Shown one piece after another: positions 61,501-63,352 of a stretch of 64,000 nt of DNA. The notes beneath the pieces were generated by a model. That model saw only the letters and a program-made list of their open reading frames with translations, had not been told where the DNA came from and searched no databases. The position numbers were made by a program, and so were the translations under genes. The DNA lies in NCBI RefSeq assembly GCF_000003815.2, contig NC_049983.1, forward strand, positions 29,339,110-29,403,109, written 5' to 3'. This stretch comes from Branchiostoma floridae. Its lineage: Eukaryota; Chordata; Leptocardii; Amphioxiformes; Branchiostomatidae. Every line of letters begins with the position of its first letter. The first letter of the stretch is position 1.

Positions 61501-63039
61501 ACAGTTGTAAGAAGTTATGTGCAAGGTCCACTGTAATCTCAGAGAAAGTGTAGTTGTACTGTAACAGTTGTAAGAAGTTATGTGCAGCGTCCACAGTAAT
61601 GTCAGAGAAAGTGTAGTTGTACTGTAACAGTTGTAAGAAGTTATGTGCAGCGTCCGCAGTAATCTCAGAGAAAGTGTAGTTGTACTGTAACAGTTGTAAG
61701 AAGTTATGTGCAGTGTCCACAGTAATCTCAGAGAAAGTGTAGTTGTACTGTAACAGTTGTAAGAAGTTATGTGCAGCGTCCACAGTAATCTCAGAGAAAG
61801 TGTAGTTGTACTGTAACAGTTGTAAGAAGTTATGTGCAGCGTCCACAGTAATGTCAGAGAAAGTGTAGTTGTACTGTAACAGTTGTAAGAAGTTATGTGC
61901 AGCGTCCACAGTAATCTCAGAGAAAGTGTAGTTGTACTGTAACAGTTGTAAGAAGTTACGTGCAGCGTCCACAGTAATCTCAGAGAAAGTGTAGTTATAC
62001 TGTAACAGTTGTAAGAAGTTATGTGCAGCGNNNNNNNNNNNNNNNNNNNNNNNNNNNNNNNNNNNNNNNNNNNNNNNNNNNNNNNNNNNNNNNNNNNNNN
62101 NNNNNNNNNNNNNNNNNNNNNNNNNNNNNNTACAGTTGTAAGAAGTTATGTGCAGCGTCCACAGTATTCTCAGAGAAAGTGTAGGCTCTACTGTAACAGT
62201 TGTAAGACGTTATGTGCAGTAATCTCAGAGAAAGTGTTTTCTGTCCTCAGGAGACTTGAAGAGCTGCAGAAGGAACTTAAGACACTGAAGGACTCCAGGG
62301 AGGGTCTGGAGGCCAAGGTAAGGAACCCAGTAGATTATTGTTACTCTGTATTCATCAACACAAATTTATTGTTGTGTTAAAGTTACAGTAGGCATAGATT
62401 CATCTTCTAATTTCAGCTCCAAAAGGTCAGTGATGCTTCCTAATCCTCACCAAGTGTTACCCACAGTTTCATTGTTGTCATCTTGCTAGATATCTTGTTG
62501 ACATGTTCGAGACCCATGGAAACACTTTGGTGTGGCCTAAATGTCCCAGGCACAGATTTTTCATGCTGATACATTATTAGATCTTGAAAGTTGATTAGAT
62601 GCCGTTGTATTGACATGTTTGGTGAAGAACTCCAACATGAAGCGGTCAGATCAGCTTGCTCATTGCTTTTCATTTAAGGTCAGGATTACACCAGATAAAT
62701 CCATGAACATAATCCAGATCCATAAGACAGTATACAAGTCATGTATATCTTTAAATGCATAACAACTGTGTGATCCTTTCAGATGGAGATGCGCCAGAAA
62801 CAGTTCCATGTGTTGGTCACCTCCATCCATGAGTTGCAGGCCATGCTAGAAGGTAAGTCATGTCCTCTTTGTTCCTGTTGTTGTCATGGTGATGAATTAC
62901 GGTTACCAAACCTCACGTTTGTGTTTACTGCAGTTGTGCTTGTTGGGCACAAAGTAATTTTTTTCTTCTTTTCTTCCTGATAGAAGATGAGAAGGATGAG
63001 GATGAAGAGGAACAGATGGAGACAGGCTCCAGCACCTAG
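10215..63039 (+). CDS. THOC7: THO complex subunit 7 (8 coding exons, 202 aa)
   Basis: The exons are 10215-10236, 17962-18082, 18547-18674, 58080-58166, 58662-58719, 62251-62317, 62783-62852 and 62984-63039. Phases agree at every junction and the total is 609 nt including TAG. The protein runs [21 protein letters not shown], then [29 protein letters not shown], a coiled coil ([18 protein letters not shown]), the diagnostic [17 protein letters not shown] and QHPDRQQT. It ends [18 protein letters not shown] and an acidic tail ([11 protein letters not shown]). This matches THOC7, a coiled-coil subunit of the THO/TREX complex that couples transcription to mRNA export in the nucleus; human THOC7 is about 204 residues. 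Intron 1 hosts an antisense fibrinogen-domain gene. Intron 3 (39,405 bp) hosts a TTAA-flanked giant insertion, and intron 5 a 63-bp minisatellite. Exon 3 has a tandem NAG acceptor. Confidence in identity is very high; noncoding ends are undefined. Confidence 0.96.
10237..11203. other. THOC7 intron 1, first part
   Basis: No exon is recognised. A palindrome at about 10519-10564 has arms TTTATTCGACGTCCCTATTA and its inverse with one mismatch, which would form a hairpin of about 20 bp. Confidence 0.5.
11204..11760. mobile_element. TTAA-flanked MITE with AGGGGCATTCCA termini
   Basis: The left end reads TTAA then AGGGGCATTCCACTCC. The right end reads TGGAATGCCCCT then TTAA. The 12-bp inverted termini and TTAA target duplication point to a piggyBac-type nonautonomous element of about 550 bp. 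It contains a perfect 20-bp-arm hairpin at 11601-11658 (CAGTTGCTCCACATGCCTCA and its inverse) whose loop holds AAAAGCATGCTTTT, itself a palindrome. Confidence 0.7.
11761..12443. other. Gene-free stretch 3' of the fibrinogen-domain gene
   Basis: No exon or clear repeat is recognised. A CTCGAGTAGG-like TE signature is absent. A poly-G run occurs near 11945. It probably includes the 3' UTR of the minus-strand gene ending at 12444. Confidence 0.4.
12444..17521 (-). CDS. Secreted fibrinogen-related protein (ficolin/FREP-like), 6 coding exons
   Basis: Minus-strand exons are 17521-17399 (41 codons), 16471-16349 (41 codons), 16046-15977, 14854-14735, 14055-13839 and 12801-12444. All phases fit, giving about 336 aa if exon 3 joins exon 4 directly. 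Exon 1 begins [20 protein letters not shown], a classical signal peptide. Exon 2 is a coiled coil ([18 protein letters not shown]). Exons 4-6 form a complete fibrinogen C-terminal domain: [42 protein letters not shown], the calcium-site-like [27 protein letters not shown] and SMKVRPNN. Such proteins are extracellular and usually bind sugars or act in innate immunity; the ligand here is unknown. The gene is nested antisense in THOC7 intron 1. Exons 4 and 5 are bordered by repeats of their own edges, and a 9-copy mini-exon array lies between exons 3 and 4. Confidence 0.92.
12914..12957 (-). pseudogene. Diverged partial copy of fibrinogen-gene exon 6 start
   Basis: Minus-strand acceptor TTCTAG is followed by sequence coding [12 protein letters not shown], beside the genuine exon 6 start (acceptor [18 protein letters not shown]). 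It shares the acceptor and about 12 residues, then stops matching. It is either a fossil of a duplicated exon or an alternative acceptor. Confidence 0.6.
13010..13860 (-). repeat. Minisatellite of fibrinogen-gene exon-5 end plus donor (about 22 copies)
   Basis: Units of about 20-55 bp contain TTCTCACCTGAAGGTGTTATA, which on minus is exon end AACACCTTCAG plus donor GTGAGAAC. I count 22 copies including the genuine donor at 13839. Each retains an intact CAG/GTGAGA donor. Unit lengths vary through internal loss of the CTCTGCGTACG segment or gain of TTGCGTATGC. Confidence 0.9.
14056..14560 (-). repeat. Tandem copies of fibrinogen-gene exon-5 acceptor and exon start
   Basis: Three extra copies follow the genuine acceptor at 14056-14057. 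Each carries about 90 bp of exon 5 ([20 protein letters not shown] on minus), the acceptor and a TTAACTAACCAG-rich spacer. They lie near 14115-14205, 14255-14345 and 14430-14520. The last is the most diverged. Confidence 0.85.
14810..15190 (-). repeat. Tandem copies of fibrinogen-gene exon-4 acceptor and exon start
   Basis: Units of about 95-115 bp carry GTAACCACGGAGATACAGCT (exon 4 start on minus, [11 protein letters not shown]) with its acceptor CTGTGACAG and upstream intron. Genuine acceptor 14854; extra copies have acceptors near 14954, 15062 and 15155. Confidence 0.85.
15205..15250. repeat. (CA)n microsatellite
   Basis: A short ACACAC-rich tract in the intron between fibrinogen-gene exons 3 and 4. 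Confidence 0.7.
15350..15970 (-). repeat. 70-bp array, each unit holding a 14-nt mini-exon with both splice sites (9 copies)
   Basis: On the minus strand each unit reads CCAACACTCCCCACAG, then GGACAAGACACCAG, then GTAAGAC. That is an acceptor, a 14-nt exon-like segment and a donor. There are nine units. Six keep the CACAG acceptor and three (near 15512, 15652 and 15722) read CACTG. It lies between fibrinogen-gene exons 3 and 4. Skipping all units keeps frame, and so does including six or nine (84 or 126 nt). Whether any are used is unknown. Confidence 0.75.
16195..16312. repeat. TGTGTATGTGG microsatellite/minisatellite
   Basis: Short repeats of GTGTGTATGTGGT in the intron between fibrinogen-gene exons 2 and 3. 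Confidence 0.75.
16520..16822 (+). mobile_element. 3' end of a non-LTR retrotransposon
   Basis: The sequence ends GGGCTCCCTTGG...GAAGGGACTACCCT...(AATA)n. This terminal signature is common to CR1/L2-type 3' ends in invertebrates. No coding sequence is left. It lies in intron 1 of both THOC7 and the antisense fibrinogen gene. Confidence 0.55.
16823..17340. other. Gene-free intronic stretch
   Basis: No exon is recognised. A palindromic TTTCCGTCAATTGACGGAAA lies at about 17214-17235 with related CGTTGACGG and GTTGACGGA nearby, suggesting a small decayed foldback element. Confidence 0.4.
17858..17886 (+). pseudogene. Extra copy of THOC7 exon-2 acceptor
   Basis: GCAGATGACATCATCCGCAA matches the acceptor and first bases of exon 2 (17958 onward) about 100 bp upstream, then diverges into a stop (CGGCTGATGATG). 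It is part of the pattern of duplicated exon edges. Confidence 0.75.
18083..18155. repeat. Short tandem repeat after THOC7 exon-2 donor
   Basis: Three to four units of about 21 bp of CCCTTAACCTTAATCCCTGA type start a few bases after the donor at 18083. Confidence 0.7.
18240..18546 (+). repeat. Copies of THOC7 exon-3 acceptor and exon start
   Basis: Three extra copies, near 18258, 18396 and 18470, carry CTGTGCAGCGGC plus GCCACCTATCAGCGCAT (coding ATYQRM). Each is followed by a CGGTACTGC...TTTTAAATCATTTCCC spacer. The genuine acceptor is 18546/18547. The first copy has lost the upstream AG context (GTTCAGTGGGG). Confidence 0.83.
18640..18790 (+). repeat. 37-bp minisatellite of THOC7 exon-3 end plus donor, left block
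   Basis: Units carry CAACTCTACACTGACATAG (YEQLYTDI) followed by donor GTAAGTCTTAACTA. Donors after 18674 (genuine), 18705, 18742 and 18779 are all strong GTAAGT. The array is interrupted at TTAA (18787-18790) by the giant insertion and resumes at 57448. Confidence 0.92.
18791..19724. other. Outer left arm of the giant insertion, promoter-like motifs
   Basis: Three full CRE palindromes (TGACGTCA) lie at 18917-18924, 18928-18935 and 19483-19490. A YY1-like AAGATGGCGG start follows at 19511. The ORF from 19513 is only 23 codons ([15 protein letters not shown] to a stop at 19584). GC-rich sequence surrounds it. It looks like a remnant promoter and first exon; no product is recognised. Confidence 0.35.
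19725..21583 (+). repeat. Left inner inverted arm of the giant insertion
   Basis: It is matched in inverse orientation by about 54815-56400. Shared segments include CAACGGATCCAACAT, a 75-bp tandem pair (GCGACATTT(G/C)GAGCAGAAA...), GATCACGCCCACCACAGTGC, AAACAAGCTTAGCGATGATC and CTGGCGTTTTCAACCACACC. The left arm carries about 310 extra bases (about 19797-20110) and a 17-bp hairpin insert (GGACGCTATTGTCAAATAGC) absent from the right arm. Confidence 0.8.
21584..22913. other. Cargo stretch without recognised gene
   Basis: No coding sequence is supported. It contains an (ATA)n tract near 21858, a poly-A run near 22550 and no clear TE ends. Confidence 0.4.
22914..23013. repeat. Foldback hairpin, about 40-bp arms
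   Basis: GCCTGGTATCCAGC...TCTCTTCTGTCCTCTC is followed after a short AT loop by GAGAGGACAGAAGAGACT...GCTGGATCCCAGGC. It would fold as a strong stem-loop, typical of a small foldback element. Confidence 0.6.
23014..24280. other. Cargo stretch without recognised gene
   Basis: No coding sequence is supported. A TTCTCCAAGCAGAT motif at about 24234 also occurs as AATCTCCAAGCAGATCCTAC at 27650, 42588 and 43588 and inverted near 54180. It is probably the terminus of a recurring transposon family. Confidence 0.4.
24281..25154. mobile_element. MITE-like element with about 35-bp terminal inverted repeats
   Basis: The left end AGGCCATGTTGATTTGATTA...GGATAACATCC is matched in inverse by the right end (GGATGTCATCC...AATCAACGTGGCCT). 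The right half (about 24804-25154) recurs at 45210-45575. Open frames inside (e.g. ending [15 protein letters not shown]) are translations of the terminal repeat, not genes. Confidence 0.6.
25155..27830. other. Cargo stretch without recognised gene
   Basis: No gene is supported. Sequence at about 25265-25400 is an inverted, diverged copy of 31735-31870, sharing CCGGCGTTTTCTTGAATTG-like and GTCGACGCTCGGGC-like blocks. A GT/G-rich low-complexity run lies at 25556-25587. Confidence 0.4.
27831..27900 (+). mobile_element. Small LINE fragment
   Basis: GGTAAGCTACGACTCTATGAAACTTGTAAAAC resembles GGTAAGCTGAGGTTCTATAAAACTTGTAG within the degraded LINE at 34267, so it is a short relic of the same family. 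Confidence 0.4.
28589..29095 (+). repeat. About 500-bp direct repeat, copy A
   Basis: It shares GCATGCTATCGTGTATTGTT, CCGTTCCGACTCCGAGAACG, GGTCGGCCGACGTGTCGGCA and the end CCAAAAAGG(C/G)AGAAAAG with copy B at 31232-31716, with scattered substitutions and indels. The pair encloses a degraded LINE. Confidence 0.75.
29096..30540. other. Cargo stretch; hammerhead-like core at 30245-30280
   Basis: No gene is supported. At 30245 the plus strand reads CTGACGA, stem AGACAGC/GTTGTCT with loop GGAT, then GAAACGTC. This is the second copy of the hammerhead-core-like motif. Confidence 0.4.
30541..31220 (+). mobile_element. Internally deleted LINE reverse-transcriptase relic
   Basis: Translations show [19 protein letters not shown] (RT block with catalytic Asp) and [11 protein letters not shown]. 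They then jump to [11 protein letters not shown] and [16 protein letters not shown]...[10 protein letters not shown]. The segment with the catalytic YADD between these blocks is deleted and stops are present. The 3' end (GTAGATGTAGAT) follows at about 31215. It is a dead copy. Confidence 0.75.
31232..31716 (+). repeat. About 500-bp direct repeat, copy B
   Basis: See copy A at 28589-29095. It begins directly after the LINE 3' end, so it may be target or element sequence duplicated around the LINE region. Confidence 0.75.
32285..32470 (+). repeat. Dispersed about 180-bp repeat, copy 1
   Basis: It starts AGTACAGGATAGCAAATCCA and ends TTTATTGCGCGTAC. Nearly identical to 35751-35926, and a more diverged copy is at about 34937-35110. 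All are in the same orientation, around the LINE relic at 33366-34640. Confidence 0.75.
33366..34640 (+). mobile_element. Degraded LINE (RT to C-terminal region)
   Basis: It includes [19 protein letters not shown] (the catalytic YADD block), [30 protein letters not shown] and further downstream [17 protein letters not shown], with stops and frameshifts between blocks. It is a dead non-LTR element; the clade was not determined. Confidence 0.75.
34937..35110 (+). repeat. Dispersed about 180-bp repeat, copy 2 (diverged)
   Basis: Diverged copy of the 32285 and 35751 repeats (AGTACACGATAGCAAATCC...TTGCGCGTACATAG). Confidence 0.6.
35751..35926 (+). repeat. Dispersed about 180-bp repeat, copy 3
   Basis: Near-identical to copy 1 at 32285-32470, in direct orientation about 3.5 kb downstream. 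Confidence 0.75.
35930..37940. other. Cargo stretch downstream of the Tnp2-type gene
   Basis: No coding sequence is supported. It probably contains the 3' UTR of the minus-strand gene ending at 37941. AT-rich simple sequence lies near 37352-37440. Confidence 0.4.
37941..44081 (-). CDS. EnSpm/CACTA-type transposase-like protein (Tnp2 + DUF4218), 8 exons, 5' incomplete
   Basis: Minus-strand exons with GT/AG borders are 44081-43860, 42225-41997, 41659-41536, 41101-41004, 40490-40298, 39667-39470, 39253-39092 and 38639-37941. Exon 1 carries the Tnp2-type block [20 protein letters not shown]...YIFDWPA...[14 protein letters not shown]. Exons 6-7 carry the DUF4218 pattern [19 protein letters not shown], then [20 protein letters not shown] and [16 protein letters not shown]. 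Exon 8 has an acidic run and [11 protein letters not shown]...MKWYGIG, like the C-terminal domain of plant CACTA proteins. These proteins cut and paste DNA elements in the nucleus. The N-terminal part of Tnp2 was not found upstream, so the gene is truncated or its first exon lies farther away. Introns carry a MITE (41315-41508) and helicase debris. No in-frame stop was seen within the listed exons. CACTA termini were not found. Confidence 0.8.
41315..41508. mobile_element. Foldback MITE rich in TTCGCGGT motifs
   Basis: The left arm (TACTGTAAAT...TTCGCGGTAGTTTTATG...TTTTCGCGGT) is matched inversely by ACCGCGAACTTAAAACCACC and CTACCGCGAAAATAAAT. It lies in intron 3 of the Tnp2-type gene. This CGCGGT foldback pattern is widespread among animal MITEs. 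Confidence 0.65.
42585..42670 (+). repeat. Transposon-terminus-like motif, copy 1
   Basis: AATCTCCAAGCAGATCCTAC followed by GGTGCCATAAGAT and AAAGCTGGCC. It recurs in direct orientation at 43588-43672 and in short form at 27646, enclosing the helicase fragment. Confidence 0.55.
43165..43403 (-). pseudogene. RecQ-like DEXH helicase fragment
   Basis: One minus-strand frame reads [18 protein letters not shown], then [11 protein letters not shown] (Walker A, GxGKS) and RLVVVVSPL (motif Ia-like). This is the order at the start of RecQ-type helicases. A start codon at 43370 ([16 protein letters not shown]) is in another frame, so a frameshift separates the start from the helicase motifs. No later motifs follow. 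The upstream sequence is CpG-rich. It sits in intron 1 of the Tnp2-type gene on the same strand. Confidence 0.5.
43536..43780 (+). repeat. 46-bp repeat in three copies
   Basis: GTTTGATACTATACATTACG followed by CACCGTGGATCTGGTTGGAGATTA occurs at about 43537, 43680 and 43736. The first copy adjoins the second copy of the CTCCAAGCAGATCCTACGG motif. Confidence 0.8.
44130..45209. other. Stretch between the divergent TE genes
   Basis: No exon is recognised. It should hold the promoters or missing first exons of the minus-strand Tnp2-type gene and the plus-strand Tudor-like gene. Confidence 0.35.
45210..45575 (+). mobile_element. Half copy of the 24281-25154 MITE
   Basis: It starts TATTGCCAATTCTCAAGTTT and ends in the same terminal repeat (GATGTCATCC...ATCAACATGGCC). 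It corresponds only to the right half of the complete element, so it is truncated at the left. Confidence 0.7.
45686..46821 (+). CDS. Two-exon protein with charge-switching 9-aa repeats and Tudor-like C-terminus
   Basis: Exon 45686-45856 (57 codons from [17 protein letters not shown], ending PRWAQIR before GTGAGA) joins in phase to 46165-46821 (acceptor [23 protein letters not shown]). An alternative start of the first exon after the TTTACAG at 45742-45748 is possible, with more exons upstream. The middle is about a dozen 9-residue repeats in three blocks: acidic MVTEEPQDG-type, basic [18 protein letters not shown], then EVTKEPQDG. The tail [20 protein letters not shown]...VNIRFMVAK and [15 protein letters not shown] looks like a Tudor/SH3-like fold seen in TE-encoded proteins. 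It is divergent from the Tnp2-type gene and may be its partner ORF. The function is unknown. Confidence 0.65.
46775..47290 (+). repeat. Array derived from the gene's stop-codon region, rich in ATTTGCAT octamers
   Basis: Units resemble the end of the preceding coding sequence (CCGGAAATACTTCTAAGACT, then TCATTTGCATAATC). The octamer ATTTGCAT occurs eight times between 46782 and 47265, the first inside the coding sequence ([10 protein letters not shown]). The octamer is the classic POU-domain binding site, but its use here is unproven. Confidence 0.7.
46868..47962 (+). repeat. About 1.1-kb block duplicated at 49446-50540
   Basis: From CACCCAGTCCTGTTATAAC to GGCTCAGTCATTTA the sequence recurs almost base for base as a contig bounded by N on both sides. 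Visible differences cluster at the contig's left edge. Confidence 0.85.
47340..47760 (+). repeat. AT-rich minisatellite (TGACATGTGATACTATATTTAG type)
   Basis: Units of about 35-50 bp with TT(G/C)ACATGTGATA followed by CTATATTTAGGCTAA. About ten imperfect units. The whole block is repeated at 49925-50340. Confidence 0.75.
47935..48005 (+). other. tRNA-like (SINE-type) sequence
   Basis: It contains an A-box-like TGGCTCAGTC and a consensus B box GGTTCGATTC within a good T-arm (CCCGGG TTCGATT CTCGGG). Acceptor and D stems do not pair, so it is not a functional tRNA. Its position at the edge of the duplicated block fits a tRNA-derived SINE head. Confidence 0.4.
48433..49345 (-). CDS. Transposon-type protein fragment, possibly Helitron-associated peptidase-like region
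   Basis: An open minus-strand frame runs into the gap at 49346. Its upstream part reads [13 protein letters not shown], then [23 protein letters not shown] and FEVVPVQ. I associate this pattern with the C76/OTU-like peptidase region found beside Helitron/Helentron proteins. Downstream is a lysine/glutamine-rich stretch ([30 protein letters not shown]) of the type preceding the helicase part of such proteins. The last 60 residues look unrelated, and a second frame opens there, so a frameshift or splice site near 48640 is likely. The catalytic Cys region would lie inside the gap. Identification is tentative. Confidence 0.4.
49346..49445. other. Assembly gap (100 N)
   Basis: A run of N. It truncates the open frame at 48433-49345 and starts the duplicated contig. 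Confidence 0.99.
49446..50540 (+). repeat. Second copy of the 46868-47962 block, gap-bounded
   Basis: Almost identical to 46868-47962 and ends at exactly the point where N begin. Differences concentrate at the first about 100 bases (AACCCAGGTTAAGG versus AACTCATGTTAATG). It most likely is a redundant or allelic contig, though a true duplication is possible. Confidence 0.85.
50541..50690. other. Assembly gap (150 N)
   Basis: A run of N immediately after the duplicated block. Confidence 0.99.
50691..51042 (+). repeat. 350-bp direct repeat, copy A
   Basis: GATTTA(G/A)CGACAACTCCTC through the GC hairpin GGGCGCCTGCGGCGCCCCGG. Inside is a 56-58-bp tandem pair (GTTTATTTGAAGGGCT...AAACGCACGGTACATT). 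Copy B is at 51641-51990. Confidence 0.85.
51392..51606. mobile_element. Foldback element whose arms are 12-bp tandem repeats
   Basis: The left arm GGGTATTTACCGGAATAACC...(CCGGAATAACCC)n is matched in inverse by (GGGTTATTCCGG)n...GCTAAATACCC. The arms are about 50 bp, 51392-51442 and 51556-51606. The decamer CCGTCAACGC lies a few bases outside both ends (51376 and 51611) and may be the target duplication. Confidence 0.65.
51641..51990 (+). repeat. 350-bp direct repeat, copy B
   Basis: Near-identical partner of 50691-51042. The foldback at 51392-51606 lies between the copies. Confidence 0.85.
52275..52374. other. Assembly gap (100 N)
   Basis: A run of N directly upstream of the zinc-finger fragment. 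Confidence 0.99.
52375..52672 (+). CDS. C2H2 zinc-finger protein fragment (3' exon)
   Basis: The frame contains CPFPLC-x12-H-x4-H ([11 protein letters not shown]...EHLRRTH) and CPGC-x12-H-x5-H (FCPGCGTLY...[10 protein letters not shown]), two tandem C2H2-type fingers. It ends [21 protein letters not shown] and a stop. A possible acceptor (TGTATTCACCAG) lies at 52386-52397, so this may be a last exon. The 5' part is lost in or beyond the gap. Such fingers bind DNA and often occur in TE proteins; the family was not identified. Confidence 0.6.
52680..53595. other. Cargo stretch without recognised gene
   Basis: Open frames here are short and without motifs. No clear repeats were found. Confidence 0.35.
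53596..53772. mobile_element. Foldback element, 56-bp arms
   Basis: The left arm (TAGTCTCTACCAGACTCCGG...GGAACAAATAGAG, 53596-53651) is matched almost perfectly in inverse by 53717-53772, with a loop of about 65 bases. It is a young-looking MITE or foldback. Confidence 0.75.
53773..54540. other. Cargo stretch; inverse transposon-terminus motif
   Basis: ATCTGCTTGGAGATTAG near 54179 is the inverse of the CTAATCTCCAAGCAGAT motif seen at 27646, 42585 and 43588. The GC-rich open frame on minus (54192-54494) has no recognisable motif. Confidence 0.35.
54560..54798 (+). mobile_element. LINE 3' end with (CATT)n tail
   Basis: It ends CCTGGTGTGGCAAAAATGTA then AATAAAGGTCTTCATTCATTCATT. A polyadenylation-like signal followed by an ATTC tail is typical of CR1/L2-type 3' termini. 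No coding part is left. It abuts the right inner arm. Confidence 0.55.
54815..56400 (-). repeat. Right inner inverted arm of the giant insertion
   Basis: Inverse partner of about 19725-21583, interrupted by a 100-N gap. It lacks the about 310-bp extra block present in the left arm. Open frames in both arms are shadows of this repeat. Confidence 0.8.
55828..55927. other. Assembly gap (100 N)
   Basis: A run of N inside the GC-rich part of the right inner arm. Confidence 0.99.
57127..57225 (-). CDS. Short ORF in the outer right arm (32 aa), doubtful
   Basis: The minus strand reads ATGGCGGGAAAACAAGAGGC ([20 protein letters not shown]...) to a stop at 57127, with an AATAAA-like signal about 45 bases further on and GC-rich sequence upstream. 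It is not recognised. It could be a remnant first exon or a chance ORF. Confidence 0.2.
   Translation of the reverse strand: MAGKQEAAGPIRLRFVVEDKPTYGGPSQLYQE
57448..57855 (+). repeat. 37-bp minisatellite of THOC7 exon-3 end plus donor, right block
   Basis: Eight units with intact ACATAG/GTAAGTCTTAA donors follow the right TTAA. About three degenerate units then lose the donor (TAGTTAAG, then ATAGATTT). It continues the left block at 18640-18790. Confidence 0.9.
58471..58600. mobile_element. About 130-bp MITE in THOC7 intron 4
   Basis: The ends TACAACATGCTGTATTCCGC and, in inverse, TACAACAAGGTGTATTCCGT form terminal inverted repeats of about 25 bp around a GC-rich core. Confidence 0.6.
59060..60556. 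repeat. 63-bp minisatellite in THOC7 intron 5, left block (about 24 copies)
   Basis: Units of 57-63 bp contain GTAAGAAGTTATGTGCAGCG, TCCACAGTAATCTCAGAGAA and AGTGTAGTTGTACTGTAACA. The unit matches the sequence directly upstream of the exon-6 acceptor (62190-62237). A 63-bp period is divisible by three, so long meaningless minus-strand frames are open ([19 protein letters not shown] and [17 protein letters not shown]). Confidence 0.9.
60557..61501 (-). mobile_element. LINE apurinic-endonuclease fragment inserted in the 63-bp minisatellite
   Basis: The minus strand codes without stops for an exonuclease-endonuclease-phosphatase-type domain of L1/Tx1-like elements. Motifs in order are IQETH (catalytic Glu), [30 protein letters not shown] and [10 protein letters not shown] (catalytic Asp-His). 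A linker follows ([18 protein letters not shown]). The first about 40 residues of the domain and all of the reverse transcriptase are missing. Both sides carry ACAGTTGTAAGAAG, which could be a 14-bp target duplication or simply the repeat unit. Confidence 0.85.
61502..62230. repeat. 63-bp minisatellite, right block, with gap
   Basis: The array continues at strict 63-bp period to the gap at 62031, then two diverged units lead into exon 6 of THOC7. Confidence 0.9.
62031..62130. other. Assembly gap (100 N)
   Basis: A run of N inside the 63-bp minisatellite; the copy number is therefore uncertain. Confidence 0.99.
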
Positions 63040-63352
63040 CGCTAGATCTATGCTAGAGCATTGCTAGATACACGCCCCAGCACATAGTCCCAGAGTTATG
63101 GTTTGAGTACCTACACAGTAGCACAAGGTGTAAGGTCCTGAACCAAGTGTTAGATTCTTGCACTTTTTGTGGGATCAAGCATATAATGCTAGATACATGT
63201 CCTAGCACATCATGGTAGATGCAGACTCCAGCACCTAGCACTAGATGTAGGCCCCAGCACCTAGCACTACATGTAGGCCCCAGCACATAGCACTACATGT
63301 AGGCCCCAGCACATAGCACTAGATGTAGGTTCCAGCACATGGAGTTAGATAC
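63024..63352 (+). repeat. 26-bp repeat derived from the THOC7 stop-codon region
   Basis: The coding end GCTCCAGCACCTAGCGCTAG recurs in the 3' region as (G)CCCCAGCAC(C/A)TAGCACTA(C/G)ATGTAG. Looser copies lie at about 63073 and 63195. Four to five regular 26-bp units lie at 63220-63350. Confidence 0.8.
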
